A stretch of DNA of 64,000 nucleotides, from assembly GCA_019416425.1 (NCBI GenBank), contig DXXK01000070.1, forward strand, positions 1 to 64,000. Direction: 5' to 3'. A program made the position numbers and the translations under genes. This stretch comes from Bacteroidales bacterium. GTDB taxonomy: Bacteria > Bacteroidota > Bacteroidia > Bacteroidales > Muribaculaceae. Shown piece after piece: positions 63,186-64,000 of the stretch. The stretch's first letter is position 1. Every line of letters begins with the position of its first letter. Under the pieces are notes generated by a model. The model was not told where the DNA came from. It did no database searches and saw nothing but the letters and a program-made list of their open reading frames with translations.

Positions 63186-64000
63186 TTATTCTCCTTCCTT
63201 CTCGCGCGTGAAGATGTGGCGCAGACGGCTGAAGATGCGGTCCGAAGTCGACTTGTTCGGAACAATGTTGGGGGAGCCCTGCAGGCTGGTAATCGCCGAC
63301 TTCTCGGCATCCGTCAGATTCTCAGGGACATAAACCATCACGTTGACCAGCAGGTCGCCGACATGGCTGGAGTTCATCTTGGGCAGACCCTTGCCGCGAA
63401 GACGCAGCACCTTGCCGGGCTGTGTGCCCGGAGCAATCTGCAGACGCGCACGGCCATCGATGGTCGGCACCTCGGCCGAGCCTCCTAACGCAGCCGTCGG
63501 GAAGTCCAGCATCAGATTGTAGATCAGGTCGCTCTCGTCGCGAATCAGCTCGGCATCCTTCTCCTCCTGGATCTTGATCAGCAGGTCGCCGTTCACGCCT
63601 CCTCCACGCGGAGCGTTGCCCTTGCCGCGCAACGTCAGCACCATGCCGTCCTCCACGCCCGCGGGAATGTGGAAGCTGACGATCTCCTCGCGCTTCTCAA
63701 CGCCCGTACCGTTGCAGTACGAGCAAGGCTCGCTGATGATCTTGCCCTCGCCGTTACACTCAGGACATACCGACTGGCTCTGCATGGCGCCCATGAAGGT
63801 CTGCTGGACGGTCGTGATGTAGCCCGACCCGTTGCAACGCGGACAGGTATGGTACGCCGTACCGTCCTTGGCGCCAGTGCCCTTGCAGTGGGGACAGGCC
63901 ACCAGCATGGGAATCTTCAGCTTCTTGTCCACGCCGTCCTTGATGTCCTTGAGCGACACCTTGACGGTGATGCGCAGGTCCGTGCCCTTGTTGACATGCT
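63186..64000 (-). CDS. dnaJ: Chaperone DnaJ, 3' part
   Basis: Co-chaperone that delivers unfolded proteins to DnaK and stimulates its ATPase. Only the part from the start of substrate-binding domain 1 to the C-terminus is in the window; the J domain and Gly/Phe linker lie beyond position 64000. The frame continues to the edge through KGTDLRITVKVSLKDI. The zinc-finger domain has all four repeats: CPHCKGTG, CPRCNGSG, CPECNGEG and CSYCNGTG. The C-terminal dimer region follows, with a basic tail that ends in REKEGE. Confidence 0.95.
   Translation of the reverse strand, partial: HVNKGTDLRITVKVSLKDIKDGVDKKLKIPMLVACPHCKGTGAKDGTAYHTCPRCNGSGYITTVQQTFMGAMQSQSVCPECNGEGKIISEPCSYCNGTGVEKREEIVSFHIPAGVEDGMVLTLRGKGNAPRGGGVNGDLLIKIQEEKDAELIRDESDLIYNLMLDFPTAALGGSAEVPTIDGRARLQIAPGTQPGKVLRLRGKGLPKMNSSHVGDLLVNVMVYVPENLTDAEKSAITSLQGSPNIVPNKSTSDRIFSRLRHIFTREKEGE

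Overview
The window is a chromosomal segment of a Bacteroidota bacterium, most likely order Bacteroidales. The evidence is several promoters of the Bacteroidota type (TTTG about 20 nt before TAnnTTTG), families largely confined to the phylum (DUF4494, the 29-residue AURKAIP1/COX24-like basic protein, the GH57/GT4/debranching-enzyme glycogen cluster, a three-module-less complex I), and little Shine-Dalgarno signal before starts. Base composition looks mid-50s % GC by eye, which would fit a Muribaculaceae-like lineage, but that placement is inference.

Layout. 1-830: mobile-element debris (IS21-like terminal repeats, a truncated gene end) and a promoter/terminator pair that may bound a small RNA. 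830-5500 (minus): DUF4494, yggS, a sugar MFS transporter and tkt. 5580-8170 (plus): two half-size chromate-type transporters and folC, from a promoter back-to-back with the preceding operon's. 8200-12460 (minus): DJ-1 protein, YigZ, HU, the COX24-like protein and RNase E/G with a hairpin-rich leader. 12500-20310 (minus): DUF349, SEL1-repeat protein, serB, a patatin with an outer-membrane C-terminus, and apbE. 20500-21800: a cyclophilin lipoprotein and a small unknown gene, divergent from a cytidylate-kinase-like gene. 22570-24430 (plus): rnpB with promoter and terminator, then a YihY membrane protein. 24450-26870: a prolyl-tRNA editing domain protein and a secreted GH30. 26900-31660 (minus): glycogen debranching enzyme, GT4 and GH57.

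31950-49430 (minus) is the most striking region. A complete F1Fo ATP synthase operon (atpD C B E F H A G) sits inside the complex I operon, between nuoH and nuoI. The order is nuoA-B-CD-H, atpDCBEFHAG, nuoI-J-K-L-M-N: 18 genes, all on one strand, with gaps of at most about 90 nt. One canonical promoter lies upstream, one terminator-like hairpin downstream, and I saw no terminator at either junction. The proton pump and the enzyme that uses the proton gradient would therefore share one message. A very stable hairpin directly after atpE suggests that uneven subunit dosage is set at the RNA level.

49570-61440 (minus): an unknown lipoprotein, then an operon-like run from an ECF sigma factor through an APC transporter, an outer-membrane barrel, a single-TM protein of anti-sigma-like layout, a Spy-like periplasmic protein, a 1930-residue alpha-2-macroglobulin-like protein and RNase Z. 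Directly after the RNase Z stop, in the same frame, is a start-less LuxR/GerE helix-turn-helix remnant. 61640-64000: an orphan plus-strand terminator, luxS, an unknown secreted protein with a strong promoter, and the 3' part of dnaJ, cut by the window edge. No tRNA, rRNA or CRISPR array was seen.
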